A DNA stretch of 64,000 nucleotides from Shinella zoogloeoides (lineage in GTDB: Bacteria; Pseudomonadota; Alphaproteobacteria; Rhizobiales; Rhizobiaceae): NCBI RefSeq assembly GCF_003574625.1, contig NZ_QNUJ01000010.1:62001-126000 (forward strand), in the 5' to 3' direction. A program made the position numbers and the translations under genes. The number at the start of each line of letters is the position of its first letter. Within the stretch, counting starts at the first letter, position 1. The notes beneath the pieces are model-generated. The model did no database searches. It was given only the letters and a program-made list of their open reading frames with translations, and had not been told where the DNA came from. Below are positions 18,108-27,247 of the stretch, piece by piece.

Positions 18108-18800
18108 ATGCAGCACCCCATCGTTTCGCGCGAGGACTGGCTTGCGGCCCGCAAGGCGCTCTTCGAGAAGGAGCGCGCCATGACCCACCAGCTCGACGCC
18201 CTGCGCGCCGAGCGCCGGCAACTGCCCTGGGTCAGGGTCGAGAAACCCTATGTCTTCGACGGTCCCGACGGCGACGTCACGCTCGGCGACCTCTTCGGCG
18301 ACCGCAGCCAGCTTGCCGTCTACCACTTCATGCTGACGCCCGGCTCGGACCACATCTGCCCGGGATGTTCGTTCACGGTGGACCACGCCGATGCGGCACG
18401 CCGGCATTTCGAGCAGGCGGACCTCGCCTTCGCCGCGGTTTCCCGCGCGCCGGTTCGGCGGATCGAGGCGGTCAAGGAGCGGATGGGCTGGACCTTCCCC
18501 TGGGTCTCCTCGGACGACCGCGACTTCAACTACGATTTCGGCGTGTCGTTCAGGCCGGAGGACCGCGCCGCCGGCCGCGCACTCTACAATTACGGCCTGA
18601 CGACGATCCGCAACGCGCCGGACATGTTCGGCCTCAGCGTCTTCGCCAAGGATGAGGAGGGCAACATCTACCACACCTACTCGACCTATCACCGCGGCAC
18701 GGAGCTGCTGATGGGCGCGCTCAACTGGCTCGACCTCGTCCCCAAGGGCCGCAACGAGAACGGCACGATGAGCTGGGTGAAGCTGCACGACGAATATTGA
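18108..18800 (+). CDS. DUF899 family thioredoxin-like protein
   Basis: A 230-residue cytoplasmic protein of the DUF899 family, which has a thioredoxin-like fold. Typical segments are HPIVSREDWLAARKALFEKER, LPWVRVEKPYVFDGP, CPGCSFTVDH (a CxxC in the position of a redox motif) and the C-terminal TYHRGTELLMGALNWLDLVPKGR. Start 18108 (MQHP) is preferred over ATG 18102 because GAAGGAG is then seven bases upstream. The biochemical role of the family is not established; a redox function is suggested by fold and by CPGC. Confidence 0.88.
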   Translation: MQHPIVSREDWLAARKALFEKERAMTHQLDALRAERRQLPWVRVEKPYVFDGPDGDVTLGDLFGDRSQLAVYHFMLTPGSDHICPGCSFTVDHADAARRHFEQADLAFAAVSRAPVRRIEAVKERMGWTFPWVSSDDRDFNYDFGVSFRPEDRAAGRALYNYGLTTIRNAPDMFGLSVFAKDEEGNIYHTYSTYHRGTELLMGALNWLDLVPKGRNENGTMSWVKLHDEY

Positions 18801-18814
18801 GGCTGATAGCGGGG

Positions 18815-18842
18815 CGCGGGCGGCGGCATTGCGCCGCCCGCG
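18815..18842. terminator. Bidirectional hairpin between DUF899 and sseA
   Basis: Perfect 11-bp GC stem (18815-18825 with 18832-18842) and a 6-base loop between convergent genes, with an AAAA run just to the right. It can serve both strands. Confidence 0.6.
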
Positions 18843-18849
18843 GAAAATC

Positions 18850-19716
18850 CTACTTGCCGAGCCAGACCGTCCCGCTCCGGTTGACGACCGGCACGCCGAC
18901 GGCATTGCCGTATTCGGTCCACGAGCCGTCATAGTTGCGGGCGTCGTAGCCGAGCAGGCGCTTCAGGGCGAACCAGGTGTGGCTCGACCGTTCGCCGATG
19001 CGGCAATAGGTGATGACCGGCTTCGTGCCGTCGATGCCCTTCTCGGCATAGATGCGGCGGATCTCGTCGAGCGGCTTGTAGGTGCCGTCCTCGTTGACGA
19101 TGGTGGCCCACGGCACGTTTTCCGCGCCGGGAATGTGGCCGGCACGGATCGACAGTTCCTTGACGCCTTCCGGGGCGAAGACCTTGCCGAGATATTCGTC
19201 GGGCGAGCGGATGTCGACCAGCTTGCCGTCGATGCGGCCCTCGGCGACGTCGAGCGTGTTGGCGAGGCGGGCGCGCAGGCCGTCGTCACGCCCGGGCAGC
19301 TCCAGCGCCGTCGCCTCGTAGGCGGGCACCGCCGTCGTCAACGGCAGGCCGCGCGCCTCCCACAGCTTGCGGCCGCCGTCGAGGAGCTTTGCCCGCGTGC
19401 CGAAGCCATAGACGTCGAGGACCCAGACGCCCCAGGCGGCGAACCAGTTGTTGTGGTCGCCGTAGATAATGACGGTGGTGTCCTCGTCGACCCCCGCCCG
19501 GCGCAGCTGCGCCTGGAGCTTCTCGCGTGAGGCGATGTCGCGGTTGACGGTGTCGACGAGGTCCGTGTGCCAGTTGAGATCGACCGCGCCGGGAATGTGG
19601 CCCTTCTCGTAGACGCCGGTATCGACGCTGACCTCGAAGACCCGCACCTTCGGGTCGGTGAGGTGGTCCTTCAGCCAGTCCACGGTCACGAGGGAATCGG
19701 TTGCTGCTGTCGTCAT
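18850..19716 (-). CDS. sseA: Two-domain rhodanese (thiosulfate or 3-mercaptopyruvate sulfurtransferase)
   Basis: Transfers sulfane sulfur from thiosulfate or 3-mercaptopyruvate to cyanide or thiols. The 288-residue protein has two rhodanese domains. The C-terminal active loop is CRIGERS with Cys238 (TYCRIGERSSHTWF), a loop usually seen in thiosulfate-preferring enzymes. The N-terminal domain has YGDHNNWFA, without a cysteine, as expected for the inactive half. It lies 15 bases after cysI on the same strand, so it is part of the cysJ-cysI-sseA unit and probably links sulfite or thiosulfate handling to assimilation. Confidence 0.9.
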   Translation of the reverse strand: MTTAATDSLVTVDWLKDHLTDPKVRVFEVSVDTGVYEKGHIPGAVDLNWHTDLVDTVNRDIASREKLQAQLRRAGVDEDTTVIIYGDHNNWFAAWGVWVLDVYGFGTRAKLLDGGRKLWEARGLPLTTAVPAYEATALELPGRDDGLRARLANTLDVAEGRIDGKLVDIRSPDEYLGKVFAPEGVKELSIRAGHIPGAENVPWATIVNEDGTYKPLDEIRRIYAEKGIDGTKPVITYCRIGERSSHTWFALKRLLGYDARNYDGSWTEYGNAVGVPVVNRSGTVWLGK

Positions 19717-19731
19717 GATGCTTTCCTTTCG

Positions 19732-21450
19732 TCAGTCGTTGAAATGGCGGCCTTCCGTGACCTCGGCCACGTAGCCGGCGCGGATGGCGAAATCGCCGAA
19801 ATGCTCGCCCGGATGCCGCTCGCGGGCGAAATGGCCGATCACCTTGCCGAGGAGATCGAGGATCGCCGGCTCCGCCGCGTTCTCCAGCACCATCTTGTTG
19901 AGGCGCTGGCCGGCAAAGCCGCCGCCGAGATAGAGGTTGTACTTGCCCGGCGCCCGGCCGGTCAGCGCGATCTCGGCGATATAGGGCCGCGCGCAGCCGT
20001 TCGGACAACCGGTCATGCGGATGGTGATCGGCTCGTCCGAAAGGCCGTGTTCGGCGAGGATGGCGTCGATCTTGTCGATCAGCACGGGCAGGTAGCGCTC
20101 GCTCTCGGCCATGGCGAGGCCGCAGGTCGGCAGCGCCACGCAGGCCATGGAATTGCGCCGGAGGCCGCTGCCGCCGCCAAGCGTGTCGAGCCCGTGCGCC
20201 TTCAGGAGCGCCTCGATGGCCGGCCGGTCGGCCGGCCCCACCTCGGCGATGACGAGGTTCTGGTTGGGCGTGACGCGGAAGGTGCCGCGATGCGCCTCCG
20301 CGATGGCGCGCAGGCCGTCGAAGAGGGCGTTCCTCACGCGGCCGTTCTCGATGCGCAGCGTATAATGCTCGCGCCCGTCCTCGCCGCGCTGCCAGCCGAG
20401 CGTGTCGCCGTTGGTGGCGAAGGCGTAGGATCGGGCGTCTCCCAGCGCAAAGCCCAGCCGGTCCTCGATCGCCGCCTTGATCCAGTCTAGCCCCTTGTCG
20501 TCCACCGTGTATTTGAAGCGGGCGCGGCTGCGGTCGGCGCGGTCGCCATAGTCGCGCTGCACGCCCATGACGGCGTCGCAGGTCTCGATCACCCTGTCCT
20601 TCGGTATGAAGCCGATGACGCTGGCGAGCCGCGGATAGGTCTTCGGCGCCTGGTCCGTCCGCCCCATGCCGCCGCCGACCGCCACGTTGAAGCCGGTAAG
20701 CCGGCCGTCCTCGATAATGGCGATGAAGCCGAGGTCCTGCGCATAGACGTCGATGTCGTTGACCGGCGGAATGACGAAGCCGATCTTGAACTTGCGCGGC
20801 ATGTAGGTGCGGCCGTACATCGGCTCTTCCGGCCCGTCGCCGCGCGTCTGGCGCTCCTCGCCGTACCAGATTTCCGGATAGGCGCCGGTCTTGGGGGTGG
20901 CGTGGTCGCTCGCTCCCTTGGCGAGCGCGTAGACCTCGGCATGCAGCGCTGAAAGCTGAGGGTTGATCGAGGCCATGACGCCGCGCGCATCGTCGCCGCA
21001 GGCCGCCTTGGTATCGAGCGCGACGTCGCGCAGCCCTTGCATGACGGCCCTCAGGTTCTTCTTGTGGAGGTGGTGGAGCTGGAAGGTCTGGCGCGTCGTC
21101 AGCCGTAGTGTGTCGCCGGCATAGGCCCGTGCGAGCGCATCGAGCTTCAGCCATTGCGAGGGCGACAGCACCCCGCCCGGCAGGCGCACGCGCGCCATGA
21201 AGCGATAGGCCGGCTCCAGCTTCTGCCGGCGGCGCTCGTCGCGGATGTCGCGGTCGTCCTGCTGGTAGAGGCCGTGGAACTTCATCAGCTTGATGTCGTC
21301 GCCGGGCACGGCGGCGGTCAGCGGGGCGGCAAGGCCTTCCGCAATGGTGCCGCGAAGCTGTTCGCTGTTCGCCTTCATCGTCTCGTCGGCGCTCAGCCTT
21401 TCGAGCGGCTGGGAGATGTCGCGGCTGCGGTCGGTTTCAAGAAGGGTCAT
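19732..21450 (-). CDS. cysI: Sulfite reductase haemoprotein subunit
   Basis: Reduces sulfite to sulfide in assimilation, using electrons from CysJ. The 572-residue protein carries both nitrite/sulfite reductase repeats. The siroheme and 4Fe-4S ligands are Cys437 and Cys443 (ACVALPTCGLA) and Cys482 and Cys486 (GCPNGCARPY). TRQTFQLHHLHK and the basic siroheme-binding stretch are also present. Start MTLLETDRS at 21450 is chosen over the longer frame, which runs into cysJ. The gap from the cysJ stop is 10 bases. All cluster ligands are intact. Confidence 0.95.
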   Translation of the reverse strand: MTLLETDRSRDISQPLERLSADETMKANSEQLRGTIAEGLAAPLTAAVPGDDIKLMKFHGLYQQDDRDIRDERRRQKLEPAYRFMARVRLPGGVLSPSQWLKLDALARAYAGDTLRLTTRQTFQLHHLHKKNLRAVMQGLRDVALDTKAACGDDARGVMASINPQLSALHAEVYALAKGASDHATPKTGAYPEIWYGEERQTRGDGPEEPMYGRTYMPRKFKIGFVIPPVNDIDVYAQDLGFIAIIEDGRLTGFNVAVGGGMGRTDQAPKTYPRLASVIGFIPKDRVIETCDAVMGVQRDYGDRADRSRARFKYTVDDKGLDWIKAAIEDRLGFALGDARSYAFATNGDTLGWQRGEDGREHYTLRIENGRVRNALFDGLRAIAEAHRGTFRVTPNQNLVIAEVGPADRPAIEALLKAHGLDTLGGGSGLRRNSMACVALPTCGLAMAESERYLPVLIDKIDAILAEHGLSDEPITIRMTGCPNGCARPYIAEIALTGRAPGKYNLYLGGGFAGQRLNKMVLENAAEPAILDLLGKVIGHFARERHPGEHFGDFAIRAGYVAEVTEGRHFND

Positions 21451-21460
21451 CGTCGGGGCC

Positions 21461-23254
21461 TCAATAGACGTCGATCTGGTAGCGGCGGCTTTCGCGCAGC
21501 GCGGCGAGATAGTCCTCGGCGGCGGCCTTGCCGCGCCCGCCTGCCTCGGCGACGATCGCCGTGAGCGCGCGGTGCACGTCGGGCGCAAGCTTCGCCCCGT
21601 CGCCGCAGACATAGAGATGCGCGCCCTCTTCCAGCCAGGCATAAAGCTCGCGGGCCTCCTCCAGCAGCCGGTGCTGGACATAGGTCTTTTGCGCGCCGTC
21701 GCGCGAGAAGGCGACGTTCATGCGCGACAGCACGCCGTCCTTGAGGAAGCCCTGCCATTCGGTCTGGTAGAGGAAGTCGCTGTCGAAGTTGCGCTCGCCG
21801 AAGAACAGCCAGGCGCGGCCCTTGGCCCCTTGCGCCTCGCGCTCCTGCAGGAAGGCGCGGTAGGGGGCGACGCCCGTGCCGGCGCCGATCATGATGATCG
21901 GCGCGTCGCCTTCCGGCAGGCGGAAACGCGGGTTCTCCTGCACATAGACGGGAAGGACCGTCTCCGGGCCGGCGCGGCGCGAGAACTGGCCGGAGGCGAC
22001 GCCGTGGCGCTCCTCGCCGTTCAGCCCGTAGCGAACGGTGCTGACCGTCAGGTGCACTTCGTCGGGAACCGCCGTCGCCGAGGAAGCGATGGAATAGAGC
22101 CGCGGCTGGAGCGGGCGAAGGCCGGCAGCGAGCGCCGCCGCATCGATGCCCTTCGCCGGGTAGCGGCGCAGGATGTCGATGACGTGGTTTTCCCGAAGGA
22201 ACGCCGAGCGCGCATCGCCTGCCAGTTCCTTCAGCGCGGCAGCGCCCGTCACCTCCGCCCATTGGTCGAGGAAGCGCGGCGTGGCGGCGGTGATCTCCAG
22301 GACGCCTTCGAGCGCCTCGCCGAGCGTGGTCGCCTCGCCCTTGAGTGTCAGGGCTTCGCCGCCGGAAAGGCCGAGCGCCGAGAGGAGCCCCTCGACGAGC
22401 GCCGGATCGTTGCGCGGCATGACGCCGAGCGCGTCGCCCGGCGCGAAGACGAGGCCAGACGCCTCCAGCGAGAGCTCGACATGCCGCGTCTCCTTGCTCG
22501 ATCCGCGCCCGGTAAGCGCAAGATTCTCGATGACGATGGCCGGGAAGGGGTTCTGCCTGTCATAAGCGGCTGCCGATGGCGTGGCCGATGCGGCGGCGGC
22601 CGGCACCGCTGCGGTTCGGGCCGGGGCGAGGGCGGCGAGAGCCGTCTCGATCCAGGCGGCGGCGGGGTCGTCATAGTCGACGTCGCAGTCGACACGCTCG
22701 TGCAGGCGTTCAGCGCCGAGCGCGGCGAGGCGGTCGTCGATACGCCGGCCCGCGCCGCAGAAGAACTCGTAGGTGGAATCGCCGAGCGCCAGCACCGCGT
22801 AGCGCAGCCCCTCCAGCCGCGGCGCCTTGCGGCCCTCGACGAATTCGAAGAAGCCGGCGGCGGAGGTCGGCGGCGCGCCCTCGCCATGGGTGGAGGCGAC
22901 GATGAGGAGGTCCTGCTCCTCCTTCAGCCGGCGCGGCTTGTAGTCGGCCATGTCGGTGAGAACCGGGGCGAGGCCGGCGGCATGCGCCCGCTCAGCAAGG
23001 CGGGCGGCGAGGCGCTTTCCGTTGCCGGTCTCGCTGCCGTAGAGGATGGTGAGCGTGCGCGCGGCGGCGGCCGGCGCGGGGTCGAGCCCGGCGGGCACGA
23101 GATGGGCCGCCTCGGGGCGGCCGGCATCGGCCAGCCCGGCGAAATAGCCGCTCAGCCAGAGCGCCTGCTGCGGCTTCAGCGCCGTGGCGACGGCGTGCAC
23201 CGTCCTCCACTGTTCCTCGCTCAGCCCGGGTCCGTTGAATTCCACGACAGTCAT
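21461..23254 (-). CDS. cysJ: Sulfite reductase flavoprotein subunit
   Basis: NADPH-dependent electron donor for CysI. The 597-residue protein has an N-terminal extension, an FMN flavodoxin domain (TILYGSETGNGKRLA, about residues 70-210), a linker rich in Ala/Pro, an FAD-binding domain with RLYSIASSA, and a ferredoxin-NADP reductase domain (IMIGAGTGVAPYRAFLQ; YVCGDGAKLAPDV; C-terminal DVY). The start at 23254 (MTVVEFNG) follows GGGAGGCGA; a farther upstream Met would add 19 residues with no support. It is the first gene of the sulfur operon, divergent from a sugar importer. Confidence 0.93.
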   Translation of the reverse strand: MTVVEFNGPGLSEEQWRTVHAVATALKPQQALWLSGYFAGLADAGRPEAAHLVPAGLDPAPAAAARTLTILYGSETGNGKRLAARLAERAHAAGLAPVLTDMADYKPRRLKEEQDLLIVASTHGEGAPPTSAAGFFEFVEGRKAPRLEGLRYAVLALGDSTYEFFCGAGRRIDDRLAALGAERLHERVDCDVDYDDPAAAWIETALAALAPARTAAVPAAAASATPSAAAYDRQNPFPAIVIENLALTGRGSSKETRHVELSLEASGLVFAPGDALGVMPRNDPALVEGLLSALGLSGGEALTLKGEATTLGEALEGVLEITAATPRFLDQWAEVTGAAALKELAGDARSAFLRENHVIDILRRYPAKGIDAAALAAGLRPLQPRLYSIASSATAVPDEVHLTVSTVRYGLNGEERHGVASGQFSRRAGPETVLPVYVQENPRFRLPEGDAPIIMIGAGTGVAPYRAFLQEREAQGAKGRAWLFFGERNFDSDFLYQTEWQGFLKDGVLSRMNVAFSRDGAQKTYVQHRLLEEARELYAWLEEGAHLYVCGDGAKLAPDVHRALTAIVAEAGGRGKAAAEDYLAALRESRRYQIDVY

Positions 23255-23599
23255 GCGTCCGCTCGCCTCCCGAGGCCGGAAAACCGGCATTTCCAAAGGG
23301 TTCGGCGGCACTATTGGCGGGCGTCGGCAGGCATGACAAACGAATGATATTGCCGCCTCGGTGCAAGAAAATTGCAGTCAACGCGTCTTTAGGCAGGCGT
23401 TCCAAGCGGGAAGGAAAGGGCGTTCCGGGCGTTCTGCAGCGGCCCGTTTTCTTGGGACAATCTACCCTTTGCCGGCCGGCGATTTTTTCGGGATTCAGCC
23501 GGTTGGCGCCTTCCGCGCGCCTCCAGGAACGGGTCACGGCGCAAGCGTTTTGTGCACCTGCGCGCCGACGACCCGGTCTGTGCCCGCTGAGCGGAGGCT

Positions 23600-23617
23600 T
23601 TTTTACTGTTGTAAAAA
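23600..23617. promoter_or_regulatory. Inverted repeat, possible operator of the importer operon
   Basis: TTTTTAC and GTAAAAA form a perfect 7-bp dyad around TGTT, about 120 bases before the binding-protein gene and in the AT-rich promoter zone. A SorC-type regulator encoded at the operon end is the natural candidate to bind it; that link is inference. Confidence 0.4.
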
Positions 23618-23622
23618 TAAAA

Positions 23623-23634
23623 ATACATCTGTAT
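23623..23634. promoter_or_regulatory. Second short dyad in the importer promoter
   Basis: ATACATCTGTAT is a 5-bp inverted repeat around TC, six bases to the right of the previous dyad. It may be a second half of a compound operator. Confidence 0.3.
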
Positions 23635-23735
23635 CAATTTGCACGCGGGCTTTGGGTTTTGGGAGCGAGCCCACGCAAAGCCCTCGTTCCATCACTCAGG
23701 CGGGAGGGATCTCGCCTGCTCCAAGGGAGGTCATC

Positions 23736-24683
23736 ATGAAGAAACTCGTCACGTTGCTGGCATGCGCCGCCGCGTTCGCGCTGCCGGTCGTCGCCTCGGC
23801 TGAGGATGCCGCCGGCACCACCAAGAAGGACAGCTACCGCTTCGTCGTCGTGCCGAAGGTCGTCCATCCCTGGTTCGACAAGGTCAACGACGGCGCGCAG
23901 GCCGCCGCCGCCGCGATCAAGGCGCAGACCGGTTCCAGCGTCGAGGTCATCTATTCGGCGCCGCAGTCCGCCGACGTCGTCCAGCAGAACCAGATCATCG
24001 ACAGCGCGCTGGCGACCCAGCCGGATGGCCTGGCGCTCGACCTGCTCGATCCTTCGGGCAACCGCGCCTCGCTCGAGGAAGCGCAGAACCAGAAGATCCC
24101 GCTGGTGATCTTCGATTCCGTGCCGCCGGAAGGCATGGCGATCCCCTATATCGGCTCGGACTTCTGCGAGCAGGCCAAGATCGCCGCACGCCGCCTCGTC
24201 GAGGTTCTCGGCGGCGAGGGCGAGGTCGCCATCATGCAGGGCGTGCCGACCGCGCCGAACCATTCGATCCGCGCCGAGTGCCACCGCCAGGTCTTCGCCG
24301 AGCATCCGGGCATCAAGGTCGTCGCCGAAGGCATCGACAATGACAGCATCGAGACGGCGCAGCAGCAGGCGGCCGCCATCATGCAGGCGAACCCCAACCT
24401 CAAGGGCTGGGTCGCGTCCGACGCCGCCGGTCCGATCGGCATCGGCCAGGCCATCGTCGAAGCCGGCAAGCAGGGCAAGGTCACGCTCGTCGGCCTCGAC
24501 AACCTGCCGGAAATGCTCGACATGATCCGCGAAGGCGTCGCCGACAGCTCCTCGGCCTCGCAGCCGGAACTGCAGGGCTACTGGTCGGTCATGCTGCTGT
24601 GGGCGCAGGCGACGGGCGCCAAGGTGCCGGGCTACCTCGACACCGGCAACGCCTTCCTCACCAAGGAAAACGTGGGCGGCTGA
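23736..24683 (+). CDS. Sugar ABC transporter substrate-binding protein (ribose type)
   Basis: Periplasmic binding protein of the RbsB/peripla_BP_4 family. The 315-residue precursor has a signal peptide (MKKLVTLLACAAAFALPVVASA). The mature part has the typical pattern VVPKVVHPWFDKVNDGAQAAAA, GLALDLLDPSG, IPLVIFDS and GWVASDAAGPIGIGQAI. A strong GGGAGG site precedes ATG 23736. Two cysteines (DFCEQAK and AECHRQ) lie in the ligand-facing half. It is the first gene of an importer operon whose kinase suggests a three- or four-carbon ketose, or a larger sugar processed to one, as ligand. Confidence 0.92.
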   Translation: MKKLVTLLACAAAFALPVVASAEDAAGTTKKDSYRFVVVPKVVHPWFDKVNDGAQAAAAAIKAQTGSSVEVIYSAPQSADVVQQNQIIDSALATQPDGLALDLLDPSGNRASLEEAQNQKIPLVIFDSVPPEGMAIPYIGSDFCEQAKIAARRLVEVLGGEGEVAIMQGVPTAPNHSIRAECHRQVFAEHPGIKVVAEGIDNDSIETAQQQAAAIMQANPNLKGWVASDAAGPIGIGQAIVEAGKQGKVTLVGLDNLPEMLDMIREGVADSSSASQPELQGYWSVMLLWAQATGAKVPGYLDTGNAFLTKENVGG

Positions 24684-24706
24684 TCCGGCGCGACCGGATT
24701 GCCGTA

Positions 24707-24731
24707 AGGCGCGGGAATATTTCCCGCGCCT
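24707..24731 (+). promoter_or_regulatory. Intercistronic hairpin after the binding-protein gene
   Basis: Perfect 11-bp stem (24707-24717 with 24721-24731) and a 3-base loop, followed by CTTCATCTC. Such stems after a binding-protein gene usually stabilise its message or partly terminate, giving more binding protein than ATPase and permease. Confidence 0.55.
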
Positions 24732-24760
24732 CTTCATCTCATCGTGACGCGAGGTGCCCC

Positions 24761-26260
24761 ATGGCCTATCTCGAAACCCACGGCCTTGGCCGGGACTTTC
24801 CCGGCGTGACCGCCCTCGACAAGGTCGACCTGTCGATCGAACTCGGCCGCACGCATATTCTCGCCGGCGAGAACGGTGCCGGCAAATCCACCCTCGTCAA
24901 GATCCTCACCGGCACGGACCGGGCCTCGCGCGGCAAGGTGCTGATCGACGGCCGCGACCCGGCGGAGGACCCGAGCCTCTACAAGAACGTCGCCTATGTC
25001 CCGCAGGAGCTCAACCTCTTCCCGCAGATGAGCGTCGCCGAGAACCTCTTCATGCCGTTCAGCCGGACGGGGCATGGCGGCCTTCTCGTCGATCGCGGCG
25101 CCCTCGTCGAGGAGGCGCGGACCTATCTCGAGCGCTTCGGCATCGAGGCCGACCCGCGCGAGCTGGTGGCCAATATCTCGGTTTCCGACCAGCAATTGCT
25201 CCAGATCGCCCGCGCCTGCACCAATGCCAGCATGAAGGTCCTCATCCTCGACGAGCCGACGTCGTCGCTGACGCGCGTCGAGGTGGACCGCGTCTTCAAG
25301 GTCATCCGCGGTCTTCTCGACCGCGACCATGCCATCGTCTTCATCAGCCACAAGATGGACGAGGTCTTCGCCATCGGCGACGACTACACGGTGCTGCGCA
25401 ACGGCGAGAAGGTCGAGAGCGGCCGGATCGCGGATATCACCGAGGCCGACCTGATCCGCGCCATGTCCGGCCGCGATGTCGCCTTCGAAGAGCATTTCCG
25501 GCCGAAAGGCCCCGTCACCGACACCATCATGGAGGTGCGCGGCCTTTCCGGCGCCCGCTTCCAGGATGTCGGCTTCGAGCTGCGCCGCGGCGAGATCCTC
25601 GGCTTCGCCGGTCTCGTCGGCGCCGGCCGCTCGGAGGTCATGCAGACGATCTTCGGCTTCCTCAAGGCCAAGGCCGGCACGGTTAAGGTCGATGGCAAGC
25701 CGTGGACGCTCAACGACACCGCCGCCTCGGTCGACGGCGGCATGCTGTACCTTTCCGAGGAGCGCAAGCACCACGGCATCTTCCCGCTCCTGTCGCTGCG
25801 CGAGAATATCGGCATCTCCATCCTCTCGCTGACGAAGGGGGCCTTCGGCATCAGCAGCGGGCGCGAGCGCGAGGCGGTGCAGAAGATCATCGACGACTAC
25901 GGCATCCGCACCTCGGGCATGGGCAAGCGCATCTCGCAGCTTTCCGGCGGCAACCAGCAGAAGGCCATCATTGGCCGGGCGATGGCGACGCGGCCGCGCG
26001 TGCTGATCTTCGACGAGCCCACCAAGGGCATCGACATCCGCACCAAGACCGAGATCTACCGGATCATGAAGGGCCTTGCCGAGGAAGGCGTCGGCGTCAT
26101 CCTCGTCTCCTCGGAGCTCGACGAACTGAAAAAATGCGCGAGCCGCATCGTCACGATGCACCACGGCCGCATCACCGGCGCGTTCGATACCGCCGAAACC
26201 AGCAATGAAACACTCGTAGGCGCCATCTTCGGCACGGAGGCGAAAGCCGATGCAAAGTAA
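24761..26260 (+). CDS. Sugar ABC transporter ATP-binding protein (two ATPase domains)
   Basis: Energises the importer; a tandem ATPase of the RbsA/MglA type, 499 residues. First domain: Walker A GENGAGKSTLVK near residue 37, Q-loop PQELNLFPQM, Walker B LILDEPTSSLT. Second domain: a degenerate Walker A replaced by GLVGAGRSEVMQ near residue 287, a strong signature LSGGNQQKAIIGRAM and Walker B LIFDEPTKGIDIRTKTEIY. This pattern of a canonical first and modified second site is normal for the family. The gene overlaps the permease start by 11 bases. Confidence 0.94.
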   Translation: MAYLETHGLGRDFPGVTALDKVDLSIELGRTHILAGENGAGKSTLVKILTGTDRASRGKVLIDGRDPAEDPSLYKNVAYVPQELNLFPQMSVAENLFMPFSRTGHGGLLVDRGALVEEARTYLERFGIEADPRELVANISVSDQQLLQIARACTNASMKVLILDEPTSSLTRVEVDRVFKVIRGLLDRDHAIVFISHKMDEVFAIGDDYTVLRNGEKVESGRIADITEADLIRAMSGRDVAFEEHFRPKGPVTDTIMEVRGLSGARFQDVGFELRRGEILGFAGLVGAGRSEVMQTIFGFLKAKAGTVKVDGKPWTLNDTAASVDGGMLYLSEERKHHGIFPLLSLRENIGISILSLTKGAFGISSGREREAVQKIIDDYGIRTSGMGKRISQLSGGNQQKAIIGRAMATRPRVLIFDEPTKGIDIRTKTEIYRIMKGLAEEGVGVILVSSELDELKKCASRIVTMHHGRITGAFDTAETSNETLVGAIFGTEAKADAK

Positions 26261-27212
26261 ATCCCTCGCGCTCCTGACGCGCAGCCCCCTTGCCGGCGTT
26301 TTCGTCGCGCTCGCCGTCATCTTCGTGCTGTCGGCGCTGATCTCTCCCTATTTCCTCACGCCCTACAACCTTTCGGTCATCGCGCGCGGGCTTGCCTTCG
26401 TCGGCCTCATCACCATCGCGCAGTCCATGCTGATGGTGCTCGGCGAGCTCGACCTCTCGCTTGGCGTCATCGGGGGCCTGTGCGGCGTCATCTCCGGCAT
26501 CCTGATGGTCCGGCTCGGCCTGGAACCCTATTCGGCCATGCTGCTCGCCATCCTGCTCGGCGCCGGCCTCGGCCTCCTCAACGGCCTGCTGGTGACGGTG
26601 CTCAGGCTCCATTCGCTGGTGCTGACCATCGGCACGGCCGGCATCTTCGGCGGCGCCAACCTCGTGCTGACGCGCGGCGTCGCCATCACCGGCATCCCGC
26701 GCGAGGTGCAGTATCTCGGCCGCGGCGATGTCCTCGGCATGCCGGTTCCCTTCGTCATCATGCTGGTCGCGCTCGCCGTCGCCACCTTCGTCATGCTGAA
26801 GACGCCCTTCGGCCGCTACATGTACGCCATCGGCAACAACCAGGCCGGCGCCCGCATGCTGGGCATCAAGGTCGACAAGATCCGCCTTCTCGTCTTCGTC
26901 GCCGCCGGCGCCATCGCCGCGCTCGCCGGCGTCCTGATGGTCGCGCGCCTCGGCACCGCCCAGCCGTCGATCGGCGAGACCTGGGTGCTGGCGCCCATCG
27001 CCGCCTCGGTCATCGGCGGCGTCGCCACGACGGGCGGCATCGGCAGCCCCATCGGCGCGATCTTCGGTGCCGGCATCATCGCCATCATCGAGAACATCAT
27101 CGTGCTCTTCGGCGTCTCGCCCTACTGGCAGGGCATCGTCTCGGGCGCCATCGTCGTGCTCGCCATCTCCTTCGACGCCGTTTCCCGCCGTTATCTGCGC
27201 CGCGACGCCTGA
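26250..27212 (+). CDS. Sugar ABC transporter permease
   Basis: Integral membrane channel of the RbsC type, 320 residues with about 9-10 hydrophobic segments. Family motifs include MVLGELDLSLGVIGGLCGVISG, GLLVTVLRLHSLVLTIGTAGIFGG, the GNNQAGARMLGIKVDKIRLLVF loop that contacts the ATPase, and GGVATTGGIGSPIGAIFGAGI. ATG 26250 lies inside the last codons of the ATPase gene, so translation is coupled. One permease gene serves the whole transporter, presumably as a homodimer. Confidence 0.94.
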   Translation: MQSKSLALLTRSPLAGVFVALAVIFVLSALISPYFLTPYNLSVIARGLAFVGLITIAQSMLMVLGELDLSLGVIGGLCGVISGILMVRLGLEPYSAMLLAILLGAGLGLLNGLLVTVLRLHSLVLTIGTAGIFGGANLVLTRGVAITGIPREVQYLGRGDVLGMPVPFVIMLVALAVATFVMLKTPFGRYMYAIGNNQAGARMLGIKVDKIRLLVFVAAGAIAALAGVLMVARLGTAQPSIGETWVLAPIAASVIGGVATTGGIGSPIGAIFGAGIIAIIENIIVLFGVSPYWQGIVSGAIVVLAISFDAVSRRYLRRDA

Positions 27213-27247
27213 CGGCCGGCCGCATCGATCTGACGAAAGACAAGAGA

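Larger units (their letters stand above)
23255..23735. other. Gene-free divergent regulatory region (cysJ / sugar importer)
   Basis: A 481-base stretch without a convincing gene. The left part is GC-rich and should carry the cysJ promoter. The right part (about 23598-23650) turns sharply AT-rich and contains two inverted repeats, listed separately, followed by the GGGAGG ribosome site (23725-23730) of the binding-protein gene. No RNA gene was recognised. Confidence 0.5.
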
